DNA of 18,146 nucleotides from Clostridium sp. Its GTDB lineage: Bacteria; Bacillota; Clostridia; Lachnospirales; Lachnospiraceae. The stretch covers positions 1-18,146 of the forward strand of contig SFNH01000038.1 of the NCBI GenBank assembly GCA_004554205.1, written 5' to 3'. The notes below the pieces were generated by a model. The model saw nothing but the letters and a program-made list of their open reading frames with translations, was not told the origin of the DNA and made no database searches. Of the stretch, positions 1 through 9,585 are shown one piece after another (within the stretch, counting starts at the first letter, position 1; each line of letters starts with the position of its first letter). A program made the translations under genes and the position numbers.

Positions 1-497
1 TTTTTAGCTATATGCCTGTATGTAAACATTGTTGCGCCCAAAAATAACGTGATCGCGATCGCAGGAATATGCACGCTGATACTCTGTTCGATCGACAGAC
101 AATTGCTGAATATCATGTAAGCGCCTGTCGCCAGCACAATGCCCGTCACGCAGGATTTCAGTCCCTTCAAAACCGCCTGGACATACTGATTATTCAAGGC
201 TGTTTTCAACAGGGCAGTTACCAGCAGAATAATCACAAACGGCGGCAGCACCACTGCAAGCGTAGCTACAGCAGCCCCCAAAAAGCCCGCCTGATTACTG
301 CCGATATAAGTGGCGAGATTTACTATGATCGGCCCCGGGGTGCTCTCGCTGACCGCAATCATATATGTCAATGTTTCCTCACTGAGCCATCCGGAAGATA
401 AGACCACATCACGAATCAGTGGAACCGAGCCGTACGCACCGCCAAATGTAAAACACCCAACCTTCAAAAAGCCCAAAAACAAATCGAGACAGATCAT
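1..497 (-). CDS. chrA: Chromate transporter family protein, second half of pair (3' end outside window)
   Basis: Integral membrane protein of the ChrA/CHR family, short-chain type; two such half-size proteins are thought to work together as a transporter. I translated the reverse strand from ATG 497: about 165 residues are present and the reading frame leaves the window at base 1 with no stop. The N-terminus has the family's FTFGGAYG motif near residue 17 and the ESTPGPI motif near residue 50, followed by long hydrophobic stretches. Its ATG overlaps the TGA of the preceding gene as ATGA (494-497), which points to translational coupling and a two-protein complex. Chromate is the family's named substrate, but the real substrate in gut-type anaerobes is unknown. 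The family call is secure; the full length cannot be seen. Confidence 0.88.
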   Translation of the reverse strand, partial: MICLDLFLGFLKVGCFTFGGAYGSVPLIRDVVLSSGWLSEETLTYMIAVSESTPGPIIVNLATYIGSNQAGFLGAAVATLAVVLPPFVIILLVTALLKTALNNQYVQAVLKGLKSCVTGIVLATGAYMIFSNCLSIEQSISVHIPAIAITLFLGATMFTYRHIAK

Positions 498-1072
498 TTA
501 GCGCCTCCACATTTCTGTTCAGGCGAACCCTTCACAGTAAAAAACATCAGGCTTACCACCGCCACTATAAGCATCAAACGAATCGACGAGAAATTCCATG
601 AGAAGATATTTACCAGCATCATAATCGCGAAAGAGCATAACATAATTGCTCTCTGCAAAGACTTTTTTTGCATTTTCTTTATCATCGTTACAGCCGCATT
701 CAGAATCAGAATACCAACTGCGATCCTGATTCCTTTAAAGGCGTTTGCGATGATCGTCAGCTCCAAAAAGTCATCCAAAAACATGGAAATCACATAAATA
801 ATTGTGAAAGACGGCAGCACAACGCCAAATGTAGCCACAAGCGAACCGACAAAGCCGGCCTGCCTGTATCCGACAAAACTGGCACAGTTTATTGCAATCG
901 GCCCCGGTGTAGATTCCGCAATGACAGTCACATTCATCATCTCGTCGTGAGTGATCCATTTTTTACGTTCCACACAGATACTCTCAATCGGAGAAAGCAT
1001 GGCATAGCCTCCGCCAAAGGTAAACAATCCTATTTTGAAAAATGTAAAAAACAGATCCGGCAAAAGGCTCAT
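494..1072 (-). CDS. chrA: Chromate transporter family protein, first half of pair
   Basis: Membrane protein of about 192 residues, the usual size of a short-chain CHR protein. It carries FTFGGGYAM near residue 18 and ESTPGPIAIN near residue 54, the two signature motifs of CHR domains, and the rest is mostly hydrophobic segments with a short polar C-terminus. I chose ATG 1072 (MSLLPDLFF) over the in-frame TTG 1093, because AAAGGAG at 1084-1090 lies 11 bases ahead of the ATG, whereas the TTG overlaps that site. The gene begins 17 bases after the polC stop with no visible terminator, so it may be read from the polC operon. It overlaps the next transporter gene by four bases. Transport of chromate itself is inferred from the family name only. 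Confidence 0.88.
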   Translation of the reverse strand: MSLLPDLFFTFFKIGLFTFGGGYAMLSPIESICVERKKWITHDEMMNVTVIAESTPGPIAINCASFVGYRQAGFVGSLVATFGVVLPSFTIIYVISMFLDDFLELTIIANAFKGIRIAVGILILNAAVTMIKKMQKKSLQRAIMLCSFAIMMLVNIFSWNFSSIRLMLIVAVVSLMFFTVKGSPEQKCGGAK

Positions 1073-1089
1073 ATCCGTTCGTTCTCCTT

Positions 1090-4000
1090 TCAAAAATCAA
1101 ACAGCGACAGCTGATTGCTCTCCGGCAGATCGCCTAAAAGCCCCAAATCCGCCATCAGATCGCACAGCGTCTTGCTGACCTTGGAGCGGTTTCTAAAGTC
1201 CTCCCTCGACAAAAACGGTCCCTCCGCCGCCGCGTATGCCACGCCCTCCGCCGCCTTATCTCCCATACCGTCGATACTCGATAGGGACGGCATCAGCTTG
1301 CCGTCGATGATCTGGAAACGGTCCGCGCTCGCCTTATAAATGTCAATAGGCATAAACTCGTAGCCCCGCGCGTACATCTCCTGCACGATCCGCATATCCC
1401 GCAGGGTATCCTGCTCCTTCTTTGAGAGAGAATCCGCCCGCTTCCTGTAATCCGCCAGGTGAAATTCCAGCCTGTCCCGGCCCTGACACATCAGCTCATA
1501 GGAAAAGCCGGTGGCGCGGATACTGAAATACGCCGCGTAGTAGGCCAACGGATAGAATACCTTGCAGTAGGCGATCCGCCACGCCATCATAACGTATGCC
1601 GCCGCGTGTGCCTTCGGGAACATATATTTGATCTTTTTGCAGGACTCCACATACCAGTCGGGAACGCCGTGCTTCTTCATCTCCTCAATCCATTCCGGCT
1701 TAAGTCCCCTTCCCTTACGCACCGACTCCATGATCGTGAAGGACAAGCCCTCCTCAAGCCCCTGCTGGATTAAGTACACCATGATATCGTCACGGCAGCA
1801 GATCGCCGTCTGGATCGTCGCCTGCCCGCTTAAGATCAGGTCCTTCGCATTGCCGATCCACACATCCGTTCCGTGGGACAGACCGGAAATCCGCACCAGA
1901 TCGGAAAAATACTTCGGCTTCGCGTCAAGTAACATCTGCATTGCAAAATCCGTCCCGAACTCCGGGATTCCGAGCGCCCCGAGCTTACACCCGCCGATAT
2001 CCTCCGGCGTCAGCCCGAGCGCCGACGTGTTCTGGAACAGGGACATCACCTCCGGGCAATCGAGCGGAATATCCGTCGCCGGGTCAAGCCCCGTAAGATC
2101 CTGAAGCATTCGGATCATCGTCGGATCATCGTGCCCGAGAATATCCAGCTTCAGCAGATTGTGGTCGATGGAGTGATAGTCAAAGTGGGTCGTCACCGTC
2201 TTTGTAGTCATATCGTTTGCCGGCCGCTGCACCGGCGTAAAGGAATAAATTTCCTCGCCGATCGGCAGCACGACAATGCCTCCCGGATGCTGTCCTGTAG
2301 TCCGCCGCACGCCCACGCAGCCCTGCACGATCCGGTCGATCTCGCAGTTGCGCTTGTGAATCCCCCGCTCCTCGTAGTAGCGCTTCACAAAGCCAAACGC
2401 TGTCTTATCCGCCAGGGTGCCGATAGTCCCCGCCCGGAAGGTCTGTCCTTTCCCGAATATGACCTCCGTGTAATCGTGCGCCTTGCTCTGGTATTCTCCT
2501 GAAAAGTTTAAGTCGATATCCGGCTCCTTGTCGCCCTTAAAGCCGAGGAACGTCTCAAACGGGATGTCAAAGCCCGCCTTGGTGAGCGGCTTGCCGCACT
2601 TCGGACAGGCCTTATCCGGCATATCGCAGCCCGCCATGCCGCCGAACTTCTTCACCTCATCGGAATCAAAGTCATAGTAGTGACAGTGCGGACAGTAATA
2701 ATGGGGACTTAGGGAATTCACCTCCGTGATCCCGGCCATCGCCGCCACGAAGGAGGATCCTACCGAGCCGCGGGAGCCTACCAGGTATCCGTCCTCATTC
2801 GACTTCCACACCAGCTTCTGCGCGATAATATACATCACGGCAAAGCCGTTGGAGATGATGGAGTTTAACTCCCGCTCCAGCCGCTCCTTAACAATCTCCG
2901 GCAGATCATCGCCGTACATCTCATGCGCGCGGTCATAGCAGATTTTTCTTAAGGTTTCATCGGAGTTTTCAATGACCGGAGGACACTTGTCCGGGCGCAC
3001 CGGCGAGATTCGCTCGCACATATCCGCGATCATGCGGGTGTTGGTGATGACGACCTCCTCCGCCTTGTCTGGCCCCAGATAATCAAATTCCTTTAACATC
3101 TCCTCCGTGGTTCTCAAAAAAAGCGGTGGCTGCTCATCCGCGTCGGCAAAGCCCTGCCCCGCCATAAGGATTCTCCGGTAGATCTCGTCCTCCGGGTTCA
3201 AAAAATGCACGTCACAGGTCGCGCAGACCGGCTTTAAAAGCTCCTCTCCCATCTTCACGATCCTGCGGTTTAAGTCCTTTAGATCGTCCCATGAATGGAC
3301 GCTGCTCTTTTCGTCCCGCAGCAAAAAGGCGTTGTTTGCGAGAGGCTGGATCTCCAGGAAATCATAAAACTTCGCCAGCTTCATAAGCTCCGCCTCCGGC
3401 AGTCCCCTAAGCATCGCCTGATAGAGCTCTCCCGCCTCGCAGGCCGAGCCGATCAAAAGCCCCTCCCGGTACTGATTTAAAACGCTCTTCGGAATCCTCG
3501 GGCGCTTCGCATAGTAGTCGATGTGCGACCAGGAAATGAGGCGGTACAGATTGATCCGTCCGATCTCATTCTTCGCGAGGATAATGACATGATAGGTCGG
3601 AAGCTTCTTCACCATATCCGCGCTTAAGGCGCTCATGTCATTTAGCTGGTCGAGATTTTCCACGCCCCGGTCGCGCAGCATCTCCACAAATTTTATGAAG
3701 ATCTCCGCTGTCGCGCCCGCGTCGTCCACCGCCCGGTGATGATTCTCAAGAGAGATATCAAGCGCCTTCGCCACTGTGTCAAGCTTAAAGCGGTTTAAAT
3801 TTGGCAGAAGATGCCTTGCCATCGCCACCGTGTCAAGCACGGTCGGGTCAAAGGAAAGCCCCTGCGCCTTCGCCTGATAAGAGATAAAACTCACGTCAAA
3901 CGAGGCGTTGTGCGCCACAAGAGCGCAGCCCTCGCAGAAGCTTAAGAACTTCGGCAGCACCGCTTCAATCTTCTCCGCGTCAAGCACCATGTTGTCATTG

Positions 4001-5451
4001 ATGCCCGTAAGATTCTCAATCTCAAACGGGATCGGCACATCAGGATTGACAAAGGTGCTGAACCTGTCGGTAATGACGCCGTTTTCCACCTTCACCGCGC
4101 CGATCTCGATGATCCTGTTCTTTTCCGGGGAAAATCCGGTGGTCTCGATATCAAACACCACAAAAGGATCTGAAAAGGTCTGACCTTTCGCGTTCTCCAC
4201 CAGCTCCTTTAAGTCGTCTACGAGATACCCCTCCACCCCATAGATTACCTTGAATTCGTCGTTTTTATCCAGCGCGTGGCTGGCATCCGGGAATGCCTGG
4301 ACACAGCCGTGATCCGTCACCGCGATCGCGGGCATCCCCCAGGCCTTCGCCCGCTTCACAATATCCGCGACCTCGGATACCCCGTCCATATCGCTCATCT
4401 TCGTGTGGCAGTGGAGCTCCACCCGCTTGACCGGACTGTTGTCCATCCGCTTGCAGGTAAAATCCTCCGATTTCTTGATACCGCGCACTGAGCCGATGGT
4501 CAGCTCGCCGTCAAACCGGTCGATGGTCGTCATACCGCGCAGTCGGATAAAGCTGCCTTCAGTGACTGCCCGATCGAGTTCATCGAAGGTATCCTCATTT
4601 GCAAAAATCTTTACCGTGATGGTGTCCGTAAAGTCCGTAATATGAAAGATTATGATGGTCTTTCCGCTCCGCAGCGGACGGCTGTCTTTGCCCAAGATCT
4701 TGCCGCGGATCGTGACCTCCCCGATCTCGCCCTCTATCTTTTCAATCTCAATGAAGTCGTCCTCAAAATCGCGCCCGTAGAGCAGGTCTGGATTATCAGA
4801 CTTTCTGCGCCCGCCGCCCGCGCTCCACTCATTTTTCTTCGACTCCTTCCTGCCTCCACGCGGCATGGTGGAAGTCTCCGCCTGCCCCGTTATACGCGGC
4901 GCCTCAATTTTTTCCTTAAGCTGCCCCGCAGCCGAAGCCTTTGTCCGAACCGGCGGCACATACTCGTACTCCACCTCCACCGGCAGACCGCAGCGCTCGT
5001 GAAAGACCTTTTCGAGCACACGTTTCAGCTCGCCTGCCTTATCCCTGTTGACCATGGTATCCTCCACCGTCATGTGGAGGACGTCCGGGCGCGGGAAGCT
5101 GCACTGTGCCTTGCGGAAGATCGCGTACTCTATGATGCTGTAGCTTTTAAGTTCCGCAAGGAGGCTGTCCCGGTACACCTTGAGGAGCTTCTCCGGCGTG
5201 TACTGACCGGAAAGCCGGTATTTTTCAAATAGTCTGACTGTGATCCGTTTCCCGGGGAAGAGCTGTTCGCAGATCCCACGCTCCAGATCCCAGATATTGC
5301 GCTTGTCGATCAGGCGCGGACTTACGATAAAAACACGAACAGAGCTCCTGTCCCTGGTCATGGAGACGCGCTCCACCTCCACCAGGTTTAAAAGCTCCCT
5401 CATCTGCTCCGTCATATGTAATCCAGGAAATACCTCTAAAAATGGTTTCAT
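1090..5451 (-). CDS. polC: DNA polymerase III alpha subunit, Gram-positive PolC type, with 3'-5' exonuclease
   Basis: Replicative DNA polymerase of low-GC Gram-positive bacteria, 1453 residues, a normal PolC length. Visible domains in order: N-terminal domain (about 1-160), a charged linker, an OB fold (about 230-325), the first part of a PHP domain (HCHTKMSDMDG at 347-357), an inserted DnaQ-like exonuclease (DIETTG at 434-439, NASFD near 515-519, HRAVDDA at 572-578), the rest of PHP, then the polymerase. In the polymerase part are GSRGSVGSS (892-900), zinc-type cysteines C920, C923, C949 and C952, and the catalytic PDID motif (D978, D980). A helix-hairpin-helix-like segment lies near 1390-1404. 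Start ATG 5451 is preceded by a short-spaced AAGAGG. It follows ispG by 7 bases and ends the isoprenoid/lipid operon. All expected catalytic residues are present. Confidence 0.98.
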   Translation of the reverse strand: MKPFLEVFPGLHMTEQMRELLNLVEVERVSMTRDRSSVRVFIVSPRLIDKRNIWDLERGICEQLFPGKRITVRLFEKYRLSGQYTPEKLLKVYRDSLLAELKSYSIIEYAIFRKAQCSFPRPDVLHMTVEDTMVNRDKAGELKRVLEKVFHERCGLPVEVEYEYVPPVRTKASAAGQLKEKIEAPRITGQAETSTMPRGGRKESKKNEWSAGGGRRKSDNPDLLYGRDFEDDFIEIEKIEGEIGEVTIRGKILGKDSRPLRSGKTIIIFHITDFTDTITVKIFANEDTFDELDRAVTEGSFIRLRGMTTIDRFDGELTIGSVRGIKKSEDFTCKRMDNSPVKRVELHCHTKMSDMDGVSEVADIVKRAKAWGMPAIAVTDHGCVQAFPDASHALDKNDEFKVIYGVEGYLVDDLKELVENAKGQTFSDPFVVFDIETTGFSPEKNRIIEIGAVKVENGVITDRFSTFVNPDVPIPFEIENLTGINDNMVLDAEKIEAVLPKFLSFCEGCALVAHNASFDVSFISYQAKAQGLSFDPTVLDTVAMARHLLPNLNRFKLDTVAKALDISLENHHRAVDDAGATAEIFIKFVEMLRDRGVENLDQLNDMSALSADMVKKLPTYHVIILAKNEIGRINLYRLISWSHIDYYAKRPRIPKSVLNQYREGLLIGSACEAGELYQAMLRGLPEAELMKLAKFYDFLEIQPLANNAFLLRDEKSSVHSWDDLKDLNRRIVKMGEELLKPVCATCDVHFLNPEDEIYRRILMAGQGFADADEQPPLFLRTTEEMLKEFDYLGPDKAEEVVITNTRMIADMCERISPVRPDKCPPVIENSDETLRKICYDRAHEMYGDDLPEIVKERLERELNSIISNGFAVMYIIAQKLVWKSNEDGYLVGSRGSVGSSFVAAMAGITEVNSLSPHYYCPHCHYYDFDSDEVKKFGGMAGCDMPDKACPKCGKPLTKAGFDIPFETFLGFKGDKEPDIDLNFSGEYQSKAHDYTEVIFGKGQTFRAGTIGTLADKTAFGFVKRYYEERGIHKRNCEIDRIVQGCVGVRRTTGQHPGGIVVLPIGEEIYSFTPVQRPANDMTTKTVTTHFDYHSIDHNLLKLDILGHDDPTMIRMLQDLTGLDPATDIPLDCPEVMSLFQNTSALGLTPEDIGGCKLGALGIPEFGTDFAMQMLLDAKPKYFSDLVRISGLSHGTDVWIGNAKDLILSGQATIQTAICCRDDIMVYLIQQGLEEGLSFTIMESVRKGRGLKPEWIEEMKKHGVPDWYVESCKKIKYMFPKAHAAAYVMMAWRIAYCKVFYPLAYYAAYFSIRATGFSYELMCQGRDRLEFHLADYRKRADSLSKKEQDTLRDMRIVQEMYARGYEFMPIDIYKASADRFQIIDGKLMPSLSSIDGMGDKAAEGVAYAAAEGPFLSREDFRNRSKVSKTLCDLMADLGLLGDLPESNQLSLFDF

Positions 5452-5458
5452 CGTCCTC

Positions 5459-6529
5459 TTACTTTCCCTGCTCTTTCGACAGTTTCACAAGCTCTTCACG
5501 GAGCGCCGGCAAAAGCTCGCTCTCCGGGAGCTTGCGAATCACCTCGCCCTTTTTTATCAGAAGTCCCTCGCCGATGCCGCCGGCAATGCCGAGATCCGCC
5601 TCCCTCGCCTCGCCGGGGCCGTTTACCACGCAGCCCATGACCGCGACCTTCACATCCAGATCGTCAAATTCCGCCACCATGTTTTCCACCCGGTCTGCCA
5701 GCCCGATCAGGTCGATCTTCGTCCGCCCGCAGGTGGGGCAGGATACGACCTCGACGCCGCCCTTCCTAAGCCCGAGCGCGCGAAGGATCAGCTTTGCCGA
5801 CTTGATCTCCTCAAGAGGATCGCCGGTTAAGGAGACGCGGATCGTATCGCCGATTCCCTGATATAAGATAATGCCAAGACCTACGGCAGACTTGATATTC
5901 CCGGCTGTGAGCGTACCCGCCTCCGTGATTCCCACATGCAGCGGATAATCGGTCTTTGCGCTGATAAGCTCATGGGCTTTCACGCACATCATCACATTGG
6001 AGGACTTGATGCTGATCACCAGCTTGTCATAGCCCATGCGCTCGATCATGGAGACCTTATTTAAGGCGCTCTCGACGAGTCCCTCCGCCGTCACGCCGCC
6101 GTATTTCTCGATCAGCGGCTTTTCCAGGGAACCGCTGTTGACGCCCACGCGGATGGGAATATCATGCTCCTTCGCCTTATCCACCACGGCCTGCACACGT
6201 TCCGACGCTCCGATATTGCCCGGATTGATGCGGATTTTGTCCGCGCCGCATTCAATCGCGGCGATCGCCAGCCGGTAGTCAAAGTGGATGTCCGCCACAA
6301 GAGGAATATGAATCTGCTTTTTTATCTGTGTAAGGCTCTGCGCCGCCTCCATCGTCGGCACAGCGACGCGGATAATATCACAGCCCGCCTGCTCGAGCTC
6401 AAGTATCTGACGGACGGTCGCCTCCGCGTCCTCTGTCCTCGTGTTGCACATGGACTGGATTAGGATCGGATTTCCGCTGCCGATCACCCTGTCTCCGATG
6501 CGGATCTCTTTCGTCTTCATTCTCTCCAT
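5459..6529 (-). CDS. ispG: 4-hydroxy-3-methylbut-2-en-1-yl diphosphate synthase (IspG/GcpE)
   Basis: Iron-sulfur enzyme of the MEP isoprenoid pathway that converts methylerythritol cyclodiphosphate to HMBPP. It is about 356 residues, the usual size for the short bacterial form. The N-terminal TIM-barrel part includes SMCNTRTED and RINPGNIG. The C-terminal cluster-binding part has CPTCGR and MGCVVNGPGEA; counted from GTG 6532 the cluster ligands are C265, C268, C301 and E308, and all are present. A run AGAGGGG sits about nine bases before ATG 6529; an in-frame GTG at 6532 and an ATG at 6520 are also possible starts. It lies between rseP (26-base gap) and polC (7-base gap). Together with dxr, two of the seven MEP steps are encoded in this operon. 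Confidence 0.97.
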   Translation of the reverse strand: MERMKTKEIRIGDRVIGSGNPILIQSMCNTRTEDAEATVRQILELEQAGCDIIRVAVPTMEAAQSLTQIKKQIHIPLVADIHFDYRLAIAAIECGADKIRINPGNIGASERVQAVVDKAKEHDIPIRVGVNSGSLEKPLIEKYGGVTAEGLVESALNKVSMIERMGYDKLVISIKSSNVMMCVKAHELISAKTDYPLHVGITEAGTLTAGNIKSAVGLGIILYQGIGDTIRVSLTGDPLEEIKSAKLILRALGLRKGGVEVVSCPTCGRTKIDLIGLADRVENMVAEFDDLDVKVAVMGCVVNGPGEAREADLGIAGGIGEGLLIKKGEVIRKLPESELLPALREELVKLSKEQGK

Positions 6530-6555
6530 CACAAAGTTCCCCTCTCATGCCTTTC

Positions 6556-7605
6556 CTATAAAAGTCTGCGGATATCGTTAAACAGGATCAGTACCATGAG
6601 CACCATCAAAAACATCATGCCTGCCATGTGTACCATCCCCTCTTTTTCCGGGTCAATGGGTTTTCCGCGCACAAGTTCAACGAGCAGGAATAAAAGGCGT
6701 CCGCCATCAAGCGCCGGAATCGGCAGCAGATTCATGATGCCGAGGCTTGAGCTTAAAAGCAGTATCCAGTTGGACAGGATGATGAGGACAGCTCTCCACC
6801 CCGCCTCGCGTCCCTGCTGCACGGTCTCGCCCACCATGCTCACAATGCCTACCGGCCCTGTCACCGCCTCATCGAGCCGTATCTGCCTGCGAAACATCAT
6901 GCCGATGCTCTCAAATGTTGATACAATGCAGTATTTGACTTCATATGCGCTGTAGCGCAAAAGCTGGCTTAAATTGTTCACCTTCTGATAACCGTAAAAC
7001 TGCACGCCCATCATGTAGGACTGGTATTCCTCGTCAAAAACGGGTGTCAGCACTGCCGTCCGCTTTTTAACCGTATCTCCGACAGGTCTCTCGTAGTTTA
7101 CCGTCAGGCTTTCTCCCGGATGGGTGTAAGTATAAAGCATCACGTCCCGGTATGCCGTGATCTTCCGGTTGTTGATCCCGGTAATCTTATCGCCTGCCTG
7201 AAGCCCCGCCTCGTATGCCGGGGAGCCGTACACAACTCCGTAGAGAACCGGGCTGTCATGCCCCACCTGCGCCACGATCACCATGGCAAAGAGAAACGCC
7301 AGGATAAAATTAAACAGCGGGCCTGCCGCGATCACGGCGATGCGGGAAAGCACAGGCTTCGCATAGAACGAATTGGGCTCAGGGCTCGACGCATCCTCGC
7401 CCAGCATCATGCAGGAACCGCCGAAGGGCAGTGCTTTAATGGAGTAGCGGGTCTCCCCTTTTGTAAAGCTGAAAAGGCGCGGGCCCATGCCGACGGAAAA
7501 CTCCACCACGCCGATCCCGTTTCGCTTTGCCAGCAGAAAATGTCCGAATTCATGTACCAGTACGATAAAGCCAAAGAGCAATACCGCCGCCAGAATATTC
7601 AGCAA
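6556..7605 (-). CDS. rseP: RIP metalloprotease RseP/RasP family (site-2 protease, M50)
   Basis: Intramembrane zinc protease that cuts membrane-embedded substrates such as anti-sigma factors and signal-peptide remnants; the substrate here is unknown. The protein is 349 residues. The zinc motif HEFGH is at 18-22 in the first hydrophobic segment, a PDZ-like region spans about 118-190, and the second active-site motif LLPIPALDGG lies at 293-302 (D300) inside a C-terminal membrane segment. No ATG is available near the N-terminus: translation most likely begins at TTG 7605, one base after the dxr stop, using AGGTGG that overlaps the end of dxr. This tight junction implies coupling to dxr. The Clostridia-type order dxr-rseP-ispG supports the call. 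Confidence 0.96.
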   Translation of the reverse strand: MLNILAAVLLFGFIVLVHEFGHFLLAKRNGIGVVEFSVGMGPRLFSFTKGETRYSIKALPFGGSCMMLGEDASSPEPNSFYAKPVLSRIAVIAAGPLFNFILAFLFAMVIVAQVGHDSPVLYGVVYGSPAYEAGLQAGDKITGINNRKITAYRDVMLYTYTHPGESLTVNYERPVGDTVKKRTAVLTPVFDEEYQSYMMGVQFYGYQKVNNLSQLLRYSAYEVKYCIVSTFESIGMMFRRQIRLDEAVTGPVGIVSMVGETVQQGREAGWRAVLIILSNWILLLSSSLGIMNLLPIPALDGGRLLFLLVELVRGKPIDPEKEGMVHMAGMMFLMVLMVLILFNDIRRLL

Positions 7606-7606
7606 T

Positions 7607-8749
7607 CTACCACCTGCTTTCTATATAATCATAAGTCTCCCGCTCCGTTTCCAATATCTGGTTCACGTTAGGATCTTCCACAATTTTATGGTTCTCCATC
7701 GCGCCCTCGATCATGTCAACGATCGTCGGATAAGAGATCTCTCCCCGGAGGAACTTCCCCACGGCGCACTCATTCGCCGCGTTATACACCGTCGGCAGGG
7801 AGCCACCGCGCGCTCCGGCGTCGTACGCAAGCTTAAGACCCTTAAATACCTCCATATCCGGTTCTTCAAAGGTGATCTGCCTAAGCTTTGCAAAATCAAG
7901 GCGTTCGCCCGGCAAAAAACGGCGATCCGGGTAGGTGAGCGCGTACTGGATCGGCAGCTTCATATCCGGCGTCCCGAGCTGCGCGATCACCGCGCCGTCC
8001 TCAAATTCCACCATGGAATGGATCACGCTCTGCGGCTGCACCACCACCTGCACCTGGTCCATCCTGACGCCAAAGAGCCATCTCGCCTCCATCACCTCCA
8101 GGCCCTTATTGACCATTGTGGATGAATCAATCGTGATCTTTTTGCCCATTGCCCAGTTGGGGTGCTTTAAGGCGTCCTCAAGCTTTACCTTTTCAAGCTG
8201 CTCTCTCGTAAATCCCCGGAACGGCCCGCCGGACGCAGTAAGCAAGATCTTGTGTATGCTCCGCTTATCCTCGCCGTTTAAGCTCTGGAAGATCGCGCTG
8301 TGCTCGCTGTCCACAGGAAGGATCTTAACGCCGGTTTTTTTTGCCAACGGCATGATGATATGTCCCGCCGTCACGAGCGTCTCCTTGTTGGCAAGCGCGA
8401 TGTCCTTGCCCGCTTCCATGGCCGCGATCGTGGGGCGAATACCGATCATGCCGACGAGCGCCGTCACGAGAAGCTCCGACTGCGGCTGCGTGGCAACCTC
8501 CAAAAGCCCCTCCATGCCGGATACCACCCGCACGCTTAAGTCCCGAACGGAGGCCTTTAACTCTCCCGCCCTTTTTTCATCCCACACGCAGACAAGCGCC
8601 GGATAAAATTTCCGGATCTGTTCCTCCAGGAGCGTGGTATTGCTCCCGGCCGCAAGCGCTGTCACCTGTATATCGCGGTTGTTCTCCACGACCTCAAGCG
8701 TCTGTGTGCCGATGGAGCCGGTGGAGCCTAAAATTGCTATTTTTTTCAT
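7607..8749 (-). CDS. dxr: 1-deoxy-D-xylulose 5-phosphate reductoisomerase
   Basis: NADPH-dependent enzyme of the MEP pathway that rearranges and reduces DXP to methylerythritol phosphate in the cytoplasm. Length 380 residues fits the family. The NADPH-binding start is LGSTGSIGTQTLEV (7-20). ANKETLV is at 120-126. Metal ligands are visible as D147 and E149 in PVDSEHSA and E218 in NKGLEVMEA. The flexible substrate loop HPNWAMGKK is at 196-204. Start ATG 8749 has AAGGAG ten bases upstream, at the end of cdsA. It is followed after one base by rseP. No unusual residues were noticed. Confidence 0.98.
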   Translation of the reverse strand: MKKIAILGSTGSIGTQTLEVVENNRDIQVTALAAGSNTTLLEEQIRKFYPALVCVWDEKRAGELKASVRDLSVRVVSGMEGLLEVATQPQSELLVTALVGMIGIRPTIAAMEAGKDIALANKETLVTAGHIIMPLAKKTGVKILPVDSEHSAIFQSLNGEDKRSIHKILLTASGGPFRGFTREQLEKVKLEDALKHPNWAMGKKITIDSSTMVNKGLEVMEARWLFGVRMDQVQVVVQPQSVIHSMVEFEDGAVIAQLGTPDMKLPIQYALTYPDRRFLPGERLDFAKLRQITFEEPDMEVFKGLKLAYDAGARGGSLPTVYNAANECAVGKFLRGEISYPTIVDMIEGAMENHKIVEDPNVNQILETERETYDYIESRW

Positions 8750-8768
8750 AGGTATCGTTCTCCTTATC

Positions 8769-9569
8769 TTATCGCAGGAAAGTCAGCGCAAAGAATATGG
8801 CGGGCGCCGTAAACAGCATACTGTCAAACCGGTCGAGTATCCCTCCGTGCCCGGGGATCAGTGTGCCGTAATCCTTGATTCCGTGGTTCCGCTTGATCGC
8901 CGAGGCCGCAAGATCGCCGACCTGGGAGATCACTGCCGCGATCGCGCAGGCAATGGCGCAGGCTGTATGAGGATTGGTGACCTCCTCCATATTTCCGCCG
9001 AATACCGATGCGAACAGATAGCCGAGGAGCGCCGCGCCCGCGACGCCGCCCACAGCGCCCTCGATGGATTTTTTTGGACTTAAGTCAGGGGCGAGCTTGT
9101 GTCTGCCGATCAGCATACCGACGCAGTAGGCGCTCGTATCGCAGCCCCAGGAGCTGATGAAGATCAGCCACACCAGATATCTGCCGTCTGCCATGGCGCG
9201 CACCTGATAGAGATAGGAGAGCATCACAGCTACATAGAACACGCCGAAAAACGCCACTGCCACCTCTTCGGTTCTGTACTTCGGGAAGGTAAACACATAG
9301 AGACCCATGAGAATCATGAGCGCCGCGATCGCCATCAGGGTCACATACTGGTGCCCGTCATACCAGACAAGGCCATAATAGGCGATGGCAGTCAGATACC
9401 CCACAACGCCGAGCGCCTTTCGCTCAATCTTCATAACACGGTAGAGCTCAAAAAGCCCGATCAGGGAGATCGCCGCCGTCGTCGCGTAGAGGAGCATTCC
9501 TCCTCTGCCCACTATTATGATAGCAAGAATCACAAGAATAATACCACTTACCAGCCGTTTCGTAAACAT
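8769..9569 (-). CDS. cdsA: Phosphatidate cytidylyltransferase (CDP-diacylglycerol synthase)
   Basis: Membrane enzyme that makes CDP-diacylglycerol from phosphatidic acid and CTP, the entry point for phospholipid head groups. About 266 residues with several hydrophobic segments. The C-terminal family signature is clear: SAIKRNHGIKDYG followed by IPGHGGILDRFDS, which carries the conserved Lys, Asp and His residues. ATG 9569 is preferred to the in-frame GTG 9572 because AAGGAGG (9576-9582) is then six bases away. It starts 16 bases after uppS and is followed after 19 bases by dxr; the uppS-cdsA-dxr order is standard. Confidence 0.97.
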   Translation of the reverse strand: MFTKRLVSGIILVILAIIIVGRGGMLLYATTAAISLIGLFELYRVMKIERKALGVVGYLTAIAYYGLVWYDGHQYVTLMAIAALMILMGLYVFTFPKYRTEEVAVAFFGVFYVAVMLSYLYQVRAMADGRYLVWLIFISSWGCDTSAYCVGMLIGRHKLAPDLSPKKSIEGAVGGVAGAALLGYLFASVFGGNMEEVTNPHTACAIACAIAAVISQVGDLAASAIKRNHGIKDYGTLIPGHGGILDRFDSMLFTAPAIFFALTFLR

Positions 9570-9585
9570 CACGGTCCTCCTTCAT

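Noticed and set aside
4642..5232. Long plus-strand open frames opposite polC and the other genes
   Set aside because: They are antisense to well-supported genes, lack ribosome-binding sites and family motifs, and fit the codon shadow of GC-rich genes.
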